From Candidatus Microthrix parvicella Bio17-1 (GTDB taxonomy: Bacteria > Actinomycetota > Acidimicrobiia > Acidimicrobiales > Microtrichaceae), in contig NZ_AMPG01000003.1 of NCBI RefSeq assembly GCF_000299415.1, positions 378,093 through 442,092 on the forward strand: DNA of 64,000 bases. The letters are read 5' to 3'. Under the pieces are notes generated by a model, which saw only the letters and a program-made list of their open reading frames with translations, ran no database searches and was not told the origin of the DNA. A program made the translations under genes and the position numbers. Below, one piece after another: positions 6,805-15,460 of this stretch (the first letter of the stretch is position 1; each line of letters begins with the position of its first letter).

Positions 6805-9441
6805 GTGGTGTCAGCTTCGAGGGCAGTACCCCCGCTGGGCGAGTGGCCACTGATCGGGCGGGCGATCGAGCTCGAAGCATTCGAACGTGCGCTGTCGCGG
6901 CCCACCTGTGCGGCGGTCGTGCTCTACGGAGAGGCAGGGGTGGGCAAGAGCAGGCTTGCCGATACCTTTCTGGCCTCGGCCGACGAAATGGGTCACCCCA
7001 CCGCGCGGGTGCTGGCCAGTGCAGCGGCGGCGACCATGCCCCTTGGTGCCATGGCACCGGTCCTGCCGGCGGATGTTGATGCGTCGAGCGCGCCGGGTGC
7101 GCTGTTCGAGAGTGCTCGTCGGGCCATGGCCACCCTCGGCACTTCGCGGCCGGTGATCCTCGTCGACGACGCCCACAATCTGGACGTGTCCTCGGCGGTC
7201 CTGCTGACCCAACTCATCGCTGCCGGCGTGGTGATGGTGGTGGCCACCATCCGCGATGGCGAGCCACTTCCCGATGCGGTGGCCGGCTGGTGGCGCACCC
7301 CGGACGCCGTCCGAATCGACGTCGGCGACCTCAGCAAAACCGCAACCCGGGAGGTCCTCGAGACAAGCCTGGCGGGGCCGGTCGGAGCCGATGCGGTGCT
7401 GTCGTTTCATGAGGCGAGCGATGGCAACCCGTTGGTGTTGCGCGAATTGGTCCACCTCGCGCTGGCCGATGGTCAGCTCCGACCAGACACCGGGACCTGG
7501 CGTCTGGTCGGAGCTCTGGGGCACAGTCAGCGGCTCCACGATCTACTCGGCGCTCGTCTCGCAGCGCTCACCGACGATGCCCGCTCCATCCTCAACCAGT
7601 TGGCCCTGTGCGCACCGCTCGGCATTGCCGAGTTGATCGATGATGTGTCCCGTGCGGACGTTGTTGCCCTGGAGCGGGCCGGCCTGGTGCGTCAGGTGGT
7701 GGATGGGCTGCGTCATCAGTTGGTGTTGGCACACCCCCTCTACGGCGAGGTGCTGCGCGCCAATATGACTGCGACGGACCGCCAGGCGATCCTGCTTGCG
7801 GTTGCCGAGTCCACCGCATCACTAGGTGCTCGACGGCGGGAGGATCCGCGGCGGGTGGCCACCTGGCTTCTTGACGGTGGCGGTGACCCGGATCCCGTCT
7901 TCTTGCGCCAGGCGGCGCACGTCGCCCGCAACGCCAACGACTTTGGTGGGGTCGCGCGTTTGGCGGGCTCCCTGCGCAGGCAGGATCCATCCGTCGGGGC
8001 CGCTGTCCTGCTTGGTGAAGCGCTTTACGAATTGGGGGATTTCGAGGAGGCAGAGGCTGTTCTGGCAGAACCGGCCGCCAACGGAACCTCATCGCTCCAC
8101 CTCGCCCAGCGCGCCACCACCCGGGCGAAGAACCTCCAGTGGGGGTTGTGCGACTGGCAGGGCGCCCTCCAGGTGGTGATCGATGCACGGGTAGAGGCGG
8201 GGCCCGAAGTCGCCGCCGAGCTGACCACCGCAGAAGCGTCGGTCATGCTGTTCTCCGGTCGGCCTCAGCTGGCACTCGACTTGTTGGATGGAATTTCGTC
8301 CCCCATTCCTGCCGTGGCCGTTCAGGTGGCGATAGACCGCAGCACCGCTTTGGCATTGGTGGGGCGACCGAACGAGGCAATCGCGGTCGCCGAGGCGGGG
8401 CTCATCGACCATCTCGGCCTCCCTCAACCCGTCGGCCTTGCCCACCCAGGGACCCACGTGGTCAACCAGGCATTCGGCCTCATCGAAGCAGGTCGGCTCG
8501 GCGAGGCCGAGGAGCTGTCGCGGGCCGGTTACGACGTCGCCGTCGCCGACCGTATCCCTGTGGCCCAGATCTGGTTCGCCATCATGTTGGGCAAGATCGA
8601 GCTACTGCGGGGGCGCATCGCCGACAGTCGGTCCTGGTACCGCGAGGGTGCATCCACTGCTCGCCTGCATCGATTCCGGGGACCGTTACGTCTGGCTGTT
8701 GCCGGGGAGGCCGTCGCCGAAGCGACCCTCGGCCACGACGTAGCCGCCGCCACGGCGGTCGAGGAGTTGGACTCGCTCCCGCCGTTCGGGTTTCTCGCTG
8801 CCGATCAGGCGATCGGTCGCGCGTGGGCCGTCTCGGCCGGGGGAGGGCCCGCCCAGGCCCGGGCAATCCTGCTGGACGAGGCCGAGCGAGCTGCCGCTGC
8901 ATCCAACCGAGCGTCGGCCGCGTGGTTGTGGCATGACGCTGCACGTCTCGGCGCCACCGGCATCAGCGCGCATCTCCGCAACCTGGAAGCAGCCTCGGAC
9001 AGCCTGCTCATCTCCGTTCGGGCTCTCCACGTCGCCGCGCTCGAGTCCGGCGACCCGTCGGCGTTGGTCGAGGCCTCGAAACAGCTGGAGGGTCTCGGCT
9101 TGGATCTGGCTGCGGCCGAAGCCGCCGGGTCCGCTGCCGATGCATTCCGGCGTGGTGGCGATCAACGGTCGGGGGCCCGGGAGGCCGGCCGTTCCCAGGC
9201 AATCGCGGCCCGATGCCCCGGTGCGGTCACCCCCGGGCTGGCCACCATCGAGGCCGTCGTTCCCCTGAGTAAACGTGAACGCGAGATCGCAGCGCTGGCT
9301 GGTCAGGGGGCGTCCAGCCGGGAAATTGCCGGGCGTCTCTATCTATCGGTCCGCACCGTGGACAACCATCTGCAACGGGTGTACGCGAAGCTTGGGGTGA
9401 CCGGGCGAGATCAGCTGGCATCGGTACTCGGCAGCACCTGA
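6805..9441 (+). CDS. Large ATP-binding LuxR-family (LAL/MalT-like) transcriptional regulator
   Basis: An 878-residue regulator. The N-terminus is an AAA-type ATPase with the P-loop GEAGVGKS at residues 42-49 and a Walker B-like VILVDDAHN near 115-123. A long alpha-helical, TPR-like middle section follows. The C-terminal HTH is of the LuxR/GerE type, LSKREREIAALAGQGASSRE through VRTVDNHLQRVYAKLG, in the last 65 residues. Such proteins bind a signal in the middle region and activate transcription in an ATP-dependent way. The start is taken as GTG 6805, with GTG 6808 equivalent. It lies 28 bp before a wall-anchored protein gene, a possible target or operon partner. The inducer is unknown. Confidence 0.9.
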   Translation: MVSASRAVPPLGEWPLIGRAIELEAFERALSRPTCAAVVLYGEAGVGKSRLADTFLASADEMGHPTARVLASAAAATMPLGAMAPVLPADVDASSAPGALFESARRAMATLGTSRPVILVDDAHNLDVSSAVLLTQLIAAGVVMVVATIRDGEPLPDAVAGWWRTPDAVRIDVGDLSKTATREVLETSLAGPVGADAVLSFHEASDGNPLVLRELVHLALADGQLRPDTGTWRLVGALGHSQRLHDLLGARLAALTDDARSILNQLALCAPLGIAELIDDVSRADVVALERAGLVRQVVDGLRHQLVLAHPLYGEVLRANMTATDRQAILLAVAESTASLGARRREDPRRVATWLLDGGGDPDPVFLRQAAHVARNANDFGGVARLAGSLRRQDPSVGAAVLLGEALYELGDFEEAEAVLAEPAANGTSSLHLAQRATTRAKNLQWGLCDWQGALQVVIDARVEAGPEVAAELTTAEASVMLFSGRPQLALDLLDGISSPIPAVAVQVAIDRSTALALVGRPNEAIAVAEAGLIDHLGLPQPVGLAHPGTHVVNQAFGLIEAGRLGEAEELSRAGYDVAVADRIPVAQIWFAIMLGKIELLRGRIADSRSWYREGASTARLHRFRGPLRLAVAGEAVAEATLGHDVAAATAVEELDSLPPFGFLAADQAIGRAWAVSAGGGPAQARAILLDEAERAAAASNRASAAWLWHDAARLGATGISAHLRNLEAASDSLLISVRALHVAALESGDPSALVEASKQLEGLGLDLAAAEAAGSAADAFRRGGDQRSGAREAGRSQAIAARCPGAVTPGLATIEAVVPLSKREREIAALAGQGASSREIAGRLYLSVRTVDNHLQRVYAKLGVTGRDQLASVLGST

Positions 9442-9469
9442 GGGTGCACCCGGCGCGGGACAATGAGCA

Positions 9470-10984
9470 GTGTCTACTCATCACATCGGACCGACGATGG
9501 CGGACAGTGTCGTCGTGGAACCTCATGGCGTCAGTCCGAAGAACGTGCCCATCCGCCCCTCCCGCAGAGTGCTTGGATCGCTGGGGGTGATCGCCCTGTT
9601 CGTCGGAGCACTGTTCGCGTTCTCGCTGAGCGCCGGCGCTGTCGAGTTCGATCCGATCCCAAAGGTCACGTCCAATCAGCAGTGCGTCGAAGGCGGTCTG
9701 CTTGTCAGCATCTTGATGACCAACGAGGGTGCGGGTACCGCAACTTTCTTTGCCGATTGGAACGACACGCTGGATGGCAACATTCAAGACGGCGGGTCGT
9801 ACTCCTTCGATGTCGCTGACAACCCGGGGGAATTGAGCCATGCGTTCCCGGAGGGTCATGAAGGGACGATCACGATCACATCCATCGATGGTCCCGGTGT
9901 GGATTTCTCGTTGAAGGTTCCAGCGGTCGACTGTCAGTCGAACCCGGAGGCCACCGTGGCGGTGATCTGCCCGTCGTTTCCTGGGGAGGTCCCACGACTC
10001 GAGTACACCTACCAGAACGACAGTCAGGTTCCCGTCGACTTCACCTTCGTGGACTCCTACGGACCCGACATCATGAAGACCGGCGTCAAGAACATGGCTG
10101 ACCCGGCCATCGAATCCAAGCCGGTCTTCGAGGATGTTCAGCTCAAAGCCGAGGCCTTCGCCGACGGCGTGTTGCTCGACGGTATCGACGCCGTGGTGGA
10201 CTGTTCACCGCCGAATCAGGTCACCGTGTCCAAAGTCGTGGTGGGCGGTACTGGCAACCCGGCCTTCAACTTCGAGGTGGTCTGTCACCCGAACGACCTC
10301 ATCGGTCCGGACACCGTGGTCGACACGTTCAGCCTTCACGATGGCGAATCGAAGTCGGTGGACCTTCCCGTCGAGTACCAGGTCTGTAACGCTCACGAGA
10401 TCGACCCCGGCGCAGGCTGGACGGTCAGCGAGACGCTCAACGGGTCGCCCATCGACTCTGCGTTCGATGCGGTTCCCTTCCCCAACGGCCAGGACCACAC
10501 CCTGGTCGTCACCAACACGGCAAAAGTCGAGCCAACCACCACGACGTCAACCGTGATCCCGTCCACGACGACTCCGGCTCCGACCACGACGTCGACCACC
10601 AACCCAGCCACGAAAACCCCGCTCACGACAACTCCGGTAGCCACGACCCCGCCCACCACGGCCCCGGCCGCTGTCCGTGGTGCAGCGACGCCCAGAACCA
10701 CGGCCGCTTCGTCGGTGGCGTCGGCCGCAGATCCGATGGTGGCGTCACCCCGCGGTTCCACACCGGTGTTGGTGCCGCCGGCAGCTACGCCCCCAGCGGC
10801 GAGGCAGGTAACGCTTCGGCCTCTAACCCCAGCGCCGGCCCCAGCCGCCCCGTCCCAGACACGTCCGCTTGCCTTGGCGACGACCGGGTCGGACAACGGG
10901 ACCCTGCTGTTTGCCGGCCTGGTGTTGTTCATCGGCGGGCTGGCGATGGTCGGCGCCACGCGAAGGTCTCGTCGCTCCAGCTGA
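9470..10984 (+). CDS. Secreted Thr/Pro-rich protein with LAXTG-type cell-wall anchor and DUF5979-like domain
   Basis: A 504-residue surface protein. An Arg-containing leader with hydrophobic core LGVIALFVGALFAFSLSAGA forms a signal peptide ending near residue 60. Beta-rich domains follow; the one around 250-345 (VTVSKVVVGG through VSETLNGSPI) resembles the DUF5979 bacterial surface repeat. Residues 350-465 are a Thr/Pro/Ala-rich stalk (PTTTTS-type repeats). The C-terminus has LATTG, a 20-residue hydrophobic segment and RRSRRSS. This fits the LAXTG signal of class E sortases, though no sortase lies in the window. The start is uncertain: GTG 9470 or ATG 9497. It is read after the LuxR-type regulator and is bounded by a hairpin at 11016. 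Confidence 0.8.
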   Translation: MSTHHIGPTMADSVVVEPHGVSPKNVPIRPSRRVLGSLGVIALFVGALFAFSLSAGAVEFDPIPKVTSNQQCVEGGLLVSILMTNEGAGTATFFADWNDTLDGNIQDGGSYSFDVADNPGELSHAFPEGHEGTITITSIDGPGVDFSLKVPAVDCQSNPEATVAVICPSFPGEVPRLEYTYQNDSQVPVDFTFVDSYGPDIMKTGVKNMADPAIESKPVFEDVQLKAEAFADGVLLDGIDAVVDCSPPNQVTVSKVVVGGTGNPAFNFEVVCHPNDLIGPDTVVDTFSLHDGESKSVDLPVEYQVCNAHEIDPGAGWTVSETLNGSPIDSAFDAVPFPNGQDHTLVVTNTAKVEPTTTTSTVIPSTTTPAPTTTSTTNPATKTPLTTTPVATTPPTTAPAAVRGAATPRTTAASSVASAADPMVASPRGSTPVLVPPAATPPAARQVTLRPLTPAPAPAAPSQTRPLALATTGSDNGTLLFAGLVLFIGGLAMVGATRRSRRSS

Positions 10985-11015
10985 CGTCTGTGCCGACTGC
11001 CCCGGAACGGGCGCA

Positions 11016-11040
11016 GCGCCGGCTGCTGTGCAGCCGGCGC
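11016..11040. terminator. Perfect hairpin between convergent genes
   Basis: An 11-bp perfect GC stem (11016-11026 with 11030-11040) and a 3-nt loop, placed 32 bp after the wall-anchored protein stop and 50 bp after the stop of the convergent lipoprotein gene. It could end transcription from both sides. No U-tract is present, as is common in GC-rich actinobacteria. Confidence 0.6.
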
Positions 11041-11089
11041 CTACCCGGTGGGTGCAGGTCGATACCCCGGTCGCGGGGATGGACGGTTG

Positions 11090-11845
11090 CTACGCCATGA
11101 ACCTGTCAGGGAACTGGGCGATCACCCCGGCGCTCAGCATGTCGGCCATCTCAACCATGTGCGCCTCAGCCAGGCCGTAGTTGGCGATGGCCTGGCTGTA
11201 GTCGCCCTGGAGCATGTCGGTGGCATAGACCAGGGTCTGGTCGATGTGGGTTGCCATCATCGCCTCCATGTCCGCCTTCGGCCAGTTCGTCGGGTTGGCA
11301 TCGGCCAGGAAGTCGCCGATCGCCTTGGCGTTGGCATATTCGGCGGCCACGGCCTGATCGAGCCCTGCCGAGTCACCGGCCTTGGCAGCGGTCAACACGG
11401 CCACGGCACCCGTGATGTGCTCCTGAAGCAGCGTCGTCAGCTGGTCGGCGCCGGCATCGCCGTAGAAGGACCGGACCGCGTTGCCGATGTCCACCTGGTT
11501 CTGCAGCAGCCGGTCGGCGGTGGCTGGAAATCCGGGCGAGTCCACCGCAAAGGCGGCGACGGCGGCGTACGTCCACTCCATGTGCTGCATCCACAGGGTC
11601 TGCATGCCTTGGTACAGGGCGTTCTCCGAAGCATTGCGAGTACCGGGCGTCATCGGAGGCATCGTGGTGTCAACGGGGACCGTCGTGGTGGGAGGAGCAT
11701 CCGTGGGCGGCGGGGCGCTGTTGTGGCCGGAGTGGCAACCGGCGAGCAGGCTCGCTGAAAACACGACGGCAACGCCGACCGCGCTGAGACGACGTGGTAT
11801 TTGGCGGCGTGAGTCGTCCTGGCGGTTGGAGCGATGGATGTTCAT
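11090..11845 (-). CDS. Secreted lipoprotein with helical His/Glu-rich tandem domain
   Basis: A 251-residue lipoprotein. The signal peptide VGVAVVFSASLLAGC has its lipobox cysteine at about 36; a Pro/Thr linker follows. Two helical halves repeat a common pattern: YQGMQTLWMQHMEWTY, LLQNQVDIGNAVRSFYGDAG and LLQEHITGAVAVL, then NPTNWPKADMEAMMATHIDQT and MADMLSAGVIAQFP. The same pattern is familiar from uncharacterised proteins of Bacillus and actinobacteria. The regularly spaced His/Glu residues could bind metal, but that is speculation. Start ATG 11845 has AGGACCTCC upstream; the frame stays open further upstream but with no signal peptide. It diverges from the sigma factor gene, which may control it. 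Confidence 0.8.
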   Translation of the reverse strand: MNIHRSNRQDDSRRQIPRRLSAVGVAVVFSASLLAGCHSGHNSAPPPTDAPPTTTVPVDTTMPPMTPGTRNASENALYQGMQTLWMQHMEWTYAAVAAFAVDSPGFPATADRLLQNQVDIGNAVRSFYGDAGADQLTTLLQEHITGAVAVLTAAKAGDSAGLDQAVAAEYANAKAIGDFLADANPTNWPKADMEAMMATHIDQTLVYATDMLQGDYSQAIANYGLAEAHMVEMADMLSAGVIAQFPDRFMA

Positions 11846-12109
11846 GAGTGGAGGTCCTTTTTTCTCGTTGGGCGCCGGAACGAGTTCCGGTCGCAGGCCA
11901 GTCGCTGCCCACTGACAATGTGCGGTTCGAACATCGGGTGGGTTCGGTTGGTCACAACAAGTAGGTGTGCCGCCCCGGCAGGTTCTTACCGCGCTGCGCC
12001 AACTTTCTGCGGAGCCGCACCACACCCCCGCAGCCACCCATTCGCCATTGCGAGTCGATGGTCGTTCAGTGATACTGGTGGGACGGACCCAACTTGGAGC
12101 AAGGACCGA

Positions 12110-12793
12110 GTGCCTGTGCCTGAACGCATTGCCAGCCAACTCCTCGACTCGCCTGCACCAACCGTGTCGGTGCCCGACGGTTCCAATCAGGTGTGGCCCG
12201 AGTTGTTCCTCGCCGGAGGACCTGCCTACGACGCGGCGGTGCGGCGGCTGCACGCATTGATGACCAAGGCGGCCCATCACCAGGTGGCCTACATGTCGCC
12301 GGACCTTCCGGTCATCGGAGGCGTCCGGGTGGACGAGATCGTCAAGCAGGCGGCGGACGAGGCGACCGTCGCGGCCCTCGGCAAGCTCGCCTCGTTCGAG
12401 GGGCGGAGCCGGTTCACGACGTGGGCCTACAAGTTCGGCATCCTGTATGCCTCCAACGAAGTGCGTCGCAACATGTGGCGCCATCGTGAGGTCAACCTCG
12501 ACAACCTGCCCGAGTTTGCCGGTGCATTCACCTCCCCCGAACAACACGTCGAGCACCTCGAGTTCGCCCGAGCCGTGGAGACCGCCATCGAGACGGTTCT
12601 CACCCCGCACCAACGCAAAGTGGCCGTCGCCCTGCTGGTCGAGGGGGTCCCTATCGACGTCCTTGCCGAACGGATGGGCACCAACCGAAATGCTCTCTAC
12701 AAAACCGTCTTCGAAGCCCGGGCCCGTCTTCGGGCCCACCTCACCGCAGCAGGCTACTTCGGCGGGCCGATCGCAGAGCAGGTGACCTCATGA
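12110..12793 (+). CDS. Sigma-70-like (ECF-type) RNA polymerase sigma factor
   Basis: A 227-residue protein. The region 2-like part reads VAALGKLASFEGRSRFTTWA through FGILYASNEVRRNMW, which is the -10 recognition and melting segment. The region 4-like C-terminus is ETVLTPHQRKVAVALLVEGV followed by DVLAERMGTNRNALYKTVFEARARLR, a helix-turn-helix for -35 binding. The start is assigned to GTG 12110, with GGAG about 12 bases before; GTG 12116 is an alternative. Its last codons overlap the next gene (ATGA), a small zinc-finger protein, so the pair is probably a sigma/anti-sigma module. The divergent lipoprotein is a candidate target. Confidence 0.85.
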   Translation: MPVPERIASQLLDSPAPTVSVPDGSNQVWPELFLAGGPAYDAAVRRLHALMTKAAHHQVAYMSPDLPVIGGVRVDEIVKQAADEATVAALGKLASFEGRSRFTTWAYKFGILYASNEVRRNMWRHREVNLDNLPEFAGAFTSPEQHVEHLEFARAVETAIETVLTPHQRKVAVALLVEGVPIDVLAERMGTNRNALYKTVFEARARLRAHLTAAGYFGGPIAEQVTS

Positions 12794-13023
12794 CCCTCAA
12801 TCCGTCACCGCAACTCAGCGATGCGCAGGCGCGGCAGTTCGTGGTGGACGCCCGACCGTGGATGTCGTGCGATGAGTGCTTCGAGCACCTCGATGAGTAC
12901 GTCGACTGCTCGCCAACAACCGACTTCGAGTGGTTGCTGGCGATGACGGCGCACCTGACCGGCTGCCAGGTTTGTCGAGAAGAGGTGGAGTCGCTGATGC
13001 TCCTGCTCGCCGAGGACAACTGA
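12790..13023 (+). CDS. Small zinc-finger anti-sigma-like protein
   Basis: A 77-residue protein whose only recognisable domain is a ZAS/zf-HC2-like zinc finger: CDECFEHLDEYVD followed by HLTGCQVCREEVESLMLLL, giving the HxxxCxxC metal site of anti-sigma factors. There is no membrane segment, so it would act in the cytoplasm, as small redox-responsive ZAS proteins do. Its ATG overlaps the sigma factor stop by 4 bp, which implies coupled translation and stoichiometric control. Identified from motif and context. Confidence 0.8.
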   Translation: MTLNPSPQLSDAQARQFVVDARPWMSCDECFEHLDEYVDCSPTTDFEWLLAMTAHLTGCQVCREEVESLMLLLAEDN

Positions 13024-13098
13024 CGTTCGGCTCGTCGACGGCAGTTTGCCAGATTTCACGATCGGCAGACCTAGTTCAGGTCAGGGCCGGACGGAGAA

Positions 13099-13485
13099 CT
13101 ACTCGGCATCGTCGTCATACTCCATGGCAAGGGCGGGGTTGCCGCCCGGGTCCTCGAACGCGATAAGGGTTCCCACCTTCGAGATCGTGAACTTCTCCAT
13201 CAAGATTCTGCCTCCGGCCGCCAGCACCCGTTCGCGGACCGCCTCCACGTCGTCGACGCCGAAGGTGCACTCAAACCCGCGGGTCGGTTCATCGTCGAGA
13301 AGCTGACGGCGCTGCTGAATCGCCCCAATTGGGGCCGAGCCGGAAGCATCCAGGATCTGCACGAATCCTGGGGGCCCATAGTCCTGGAACTGCCAGCCGA
13401 AGACCGCTCTGTAGAACGCCTGGGTGGCATCGACATCATCGGCGTTGATCGCGAAGTGGGTCAGTTTCGGGTTCATGCGCGCCAT
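13099..13485 (-). CDS. Glyoxalase/bleomycin-resistance (VOC) superfamily protein
   Basis: A 128-residue VOC-fold protein with two beta-alpha-beta-beta-beta modules: LTHFAINADDVDATQAFYRA, then FGWQFQDYGPPGFVQIL, and the second module FECTFGVDDVEAVRERVLAA followed by IAFEDPGGNPALAMEYD. Metal-ligand candidates are His in LTHFAI and Glu near the end. The substrate cannot be told from sequence. It diverges from the AraC-family gene with only 43 bp between starts, so that regulator may control it. Confidence 0.85.
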   Translation of the reverse strand: MARMNPKLTHFAINADDVDATQAFYRAVFGWQFQDYGPPGFVQILDASGSAPIGAIQQRRQLLDDEPTRGFECTFGVDDVEAVRERVLAAGGRILMEKFTISKVGTLIAFEDPGGNPALAMEYDDDAE

Positions 13486-13528
13486 CGTCGCGCAACGACC
13501 CGGTTGGCGACTTCCTACACTTCGACCA

Positions 13529-14275
13529 ATGATGTCGGATTCTCGCCACGTACCACCTCGGGTGCGCAGCTACTCGATCACCCATCCCCCCGGACGCGTC
13601 GCGCTTCCAACGCAACCCGGTTGGGACTATCTCGTCTTTGCCCACCTCGGGCTCTTCACCGCCATCACCGAGGCCCAAGCCTGGACCATCCCGACCCACA
13701 CGGCCCTGTGTGTCCCCGATGGGACCCATGTGCGGATCGAGACAGCACGTCGAACTACAATCAGGTGCCTCTACGTCGACGAACGACTCGATGCTCTTGG
13801 CGATGATGTTCGGGTCGTCAACCTGACCACGCTGACACGCGAACTGCTTGGTCATGCCATTTCGACGGCCCCCATGAACCTTGAAGTCCCAGCGGACCAC
13901 GCGACGATCACCCTGCTGGCTGATCGGCTGGCGAGCACCGTTAACGCGCCACTGCACCTGCCGCTCCCAGTCGACCCGGTAGCCCGTGTCGTCGCATCAT
14001 CGATCATGGCGGACCCGGCGGTGGTTCTGGACGATCTGGGACGAGCTGTCGGTGCCAGTCGGAGAACGATCGAGAGGCGCTTCAAGTCAGAGACACGCAT
14101 GAGCCTTGGCCAGTGGCGTCGACGGGCCCGCGTGCTCGCTGCCGTGTCTCTGCTCTCCCAAGGCGACAGCGTGACGCGAGTCGCCGTCACCGTCGGCTAT
14201 TCCTCCCCCAGTTCCTTCGTCGCAGCGTTTCGATCCGAGCTTGGGTCGGCACCCCGACAATTCATGCAGAGCTAG
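13529..14275 (+). CDS. AraC-family transcriptional regulator
   Basis: A 248-residue regulator. The N-terminal half looks like a cupin-type sensor (WTIPTHTALCVPDGTHVRIE, a typical jelly-roll segment). The C-terminal AraC/XylS DNA-binding domain shows both HTH units: LDDLGRAVGASRRTIERRFK followed by MSLGQWRRRARVLAAVSLLS, then VTRVAVTVGYSSPSSFVAAF and LGSAPRQF. The start is ATG 13529 (a second ATG follows directly); the open frame continues upstream through the VOC promoter region without a better start. It is divergent from the VOC gene. Confidence 0.88.
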   Translation: MMSDSRHVPPRVRSYSITHPPGRVALPTQPGWDYLVFAHLGLFTAITEAQAWTIPTHTALCVPDGTHVRIETARRTTIRCLYVDERLDALGDDVRVVNLTTLTRELLGHAISTAPMNLEVPADHATITLLADRLASTVNAPLHLPLPVDPVARVVASSIMADPAVVLDDLGRAVGASRRTIERRFKSETRMSLGQWRRRARVLAAVSLLSQGDSVTRVAVTVGYSSPSSFVAAFRSELGSAPRQFMQS

Positions 14276-14290
14276 ACATCGCCGAGCGGC

Positions 14291-14318
14291 GATCCCCAAC
14301 CTTCGGATCCGTAGTCAG
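14291..14318. repeat. Partial copy of tRNA-Arg, att-like direct repeat
   Basis: This 28-base stretch repeats, in the same orientation, the T-arm to anticodon-loop portion of the tRNA-Arg gene at 15248-15276. The 13 bases GATCCGTAGTCAG are identical, and CCCCAACCT before them is also shared. The copy lies on the 3' side of the minus-strand tRNA, about 0.95 kb away, with an IS256 remnant between. That is the geometry left by an element integrated at a tRNA 3' end. Confidence 0.6.
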
Positions 14319-14362
14319 AAGGTCGACCAAGCGTCACCGCGGAATCTGCTTGAAATGCGGAC

Positions 14363-14794
14363 CGTGAGAGGCCGCACGGGGTCCGCCTGGTGATCTCCGA
14401 CGCCCACGCCGGCCTCAAAGCCGCGATCTGCAGGGTGTTCCAAAGCTCCGGCTGGTAGCGATGCCGCGTTCATGCCATGCGGAACCTGCTCGCTGTCGGC
14501 AAACACCAGCATCGCCTGATGATCGCCGCGTTGATCCGCACGATCTTCGCTCAACCCGACCCCGAAGTCGACCGAACCCAACGCCGGACCGTGGTCGAAC
14601 AACCGATCGAGCGACTGAACCGGGAACCGAAACGACGCACCGACGTCGTCCAGATCCTCCCCAACACCGAGTCGGTCATCCGCCTCGTCGGCGCGCTCCT
14701 CGTCGAGGTCAACGACGAAAAGATGTCCTCCGGACGGCGCTACATCGCCGCCGGATCCCTCGCCACCATCACCACCGACCAGGAGGATCGATAG
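14363..14794 (+). pseudogene. IS256-family transposase remnant
   Basis: One frame reads RERPHGVRLVISDAHAGLKA, a typical IS256/Mutator transposase segment. An in-frame TAG at 14456-14458 interrupts it. It resumes RCRVHAMRNLL and IRTIFAQPD, then jumps to IERLNREPKRRTDVVQIL and ESVIRLVGALL. The region normally between FAQPD and the NPLERLNKEIKRRT-type motif is missing, and the N-terminal half is absent. The piece is non-functional. About 50 bp downstream (near 14846-14866) sequence resembling an IS256 right end is visible. Confidence 0.75.
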
Positions 14795-15230
14795 CCTCAC
14801 TCCCAGCAGCACCCCGAACCTGAAATCCCTGGGGACCGCACAACCGAACTACACCATCCGGCGGGACTCAATCACTCACGCTGACGATGATCACGACCAT
14901 CGGATCCATTCAGAGCGCTGAAATCGCAATCGATATTCGCGGATGGAGTCGACAGATGCCGCGCCGCAAAACCGGCGTTATGTGGGTGATCTCATCGGGT
15001 TCGCGCCGCCCGTAGCACCGCCACATTGGAACCGCCGAGCCACTTTCTGCGTGCGGGCCAGTGAAGGGACGATGTTTCTATAGCGGCACTGGCCATCGCA
15101 AAGGCTGAGCCCAACTGGTGTGGTCGCTCCGGTACAAGGATCACTCGGCGTCGGTAGGTTCACCTTGCCCTGCTGTTTGACACAGGTTTGACGACGGCGA
15201 CCGAGGCCGCCTGACGTCGCAGATCTTCAG
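14795..15230. other. Gene-free stretch between IS256 remnant and tRNA-Arg
   Basis: No reading frame with coding character is seen. The left 70 bp may hold the remains of the IS256 right end. The rest is slightly richer in A+T than its surroundings and contains no recognisable RNA or repeat. It is probably relic DNA of the element that used the tRNA gene. Confidence 0.5.
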
Positions 15231-15304
15231 TGCGCTCGGAGGGACTCGAACCCCCAACCTCCTGATCCGTAGTCAGGTGCTCTATCCAATTGAGCTACGA
15301 GCGC
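15231..15304 (-). tRNA. tRNA-Arg (anticodon ACG)
   Basis: On the minus strand a full cloverleaf folds. The 7-bp acceptor stem is GCGCTCG/CGAGCGC, the D arm contains AATTGGATA, and the anticodon stem-loop CCTGA-CTACGGA-TCAGG gives anticodon ACG. The T arm includes GTTCGAGTC, and the discriminator is A. CCA is not encoded. The tRNA reads CGN arginine codons after A-to-I editing at position 34. Its 3' half is partly duplicated at 14291-14318. Confidence 0.95.
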
Positions 15305-15383
15305 ATGTGTTGAGCGGACAACCCTACGCGGTCCCGTGCGGGGCGCCAAACGGTCTGGGCCCGAGGAGCTGCCTGGACACAAC

Positions 15384-15413
15384 GGCGCCCCGGAGCGGTT
15401 GCCCCGGGGCGCC
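15384..15413 (-). terminator. Hairpin terminator after the RlpA-like gene
   Basis: A 10-bp perfect stem GGCGCCCCGG/CCGGGGCGCC with a 10-nt loop, 48 bp beyond the stop of the RlpA-like gene and before tRNA-Arg on the same strand. It has no U-tract. It would separate the two transcripts. Confidence 0.6.
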
Positions 15414-15460
15414 TTGGTGTTTACCGGTGCTGCCCGACGAACGGGCGGCTGCGGTGTTGC

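Noticed and set aside
11846-12739. Upstream extension of the lipoprotein frame across the sigma factor gene
   Set aside because: The signal peptide and ribosome site fix the lipoprotein start at 11845, and the extension is antisense to the sigma factor.
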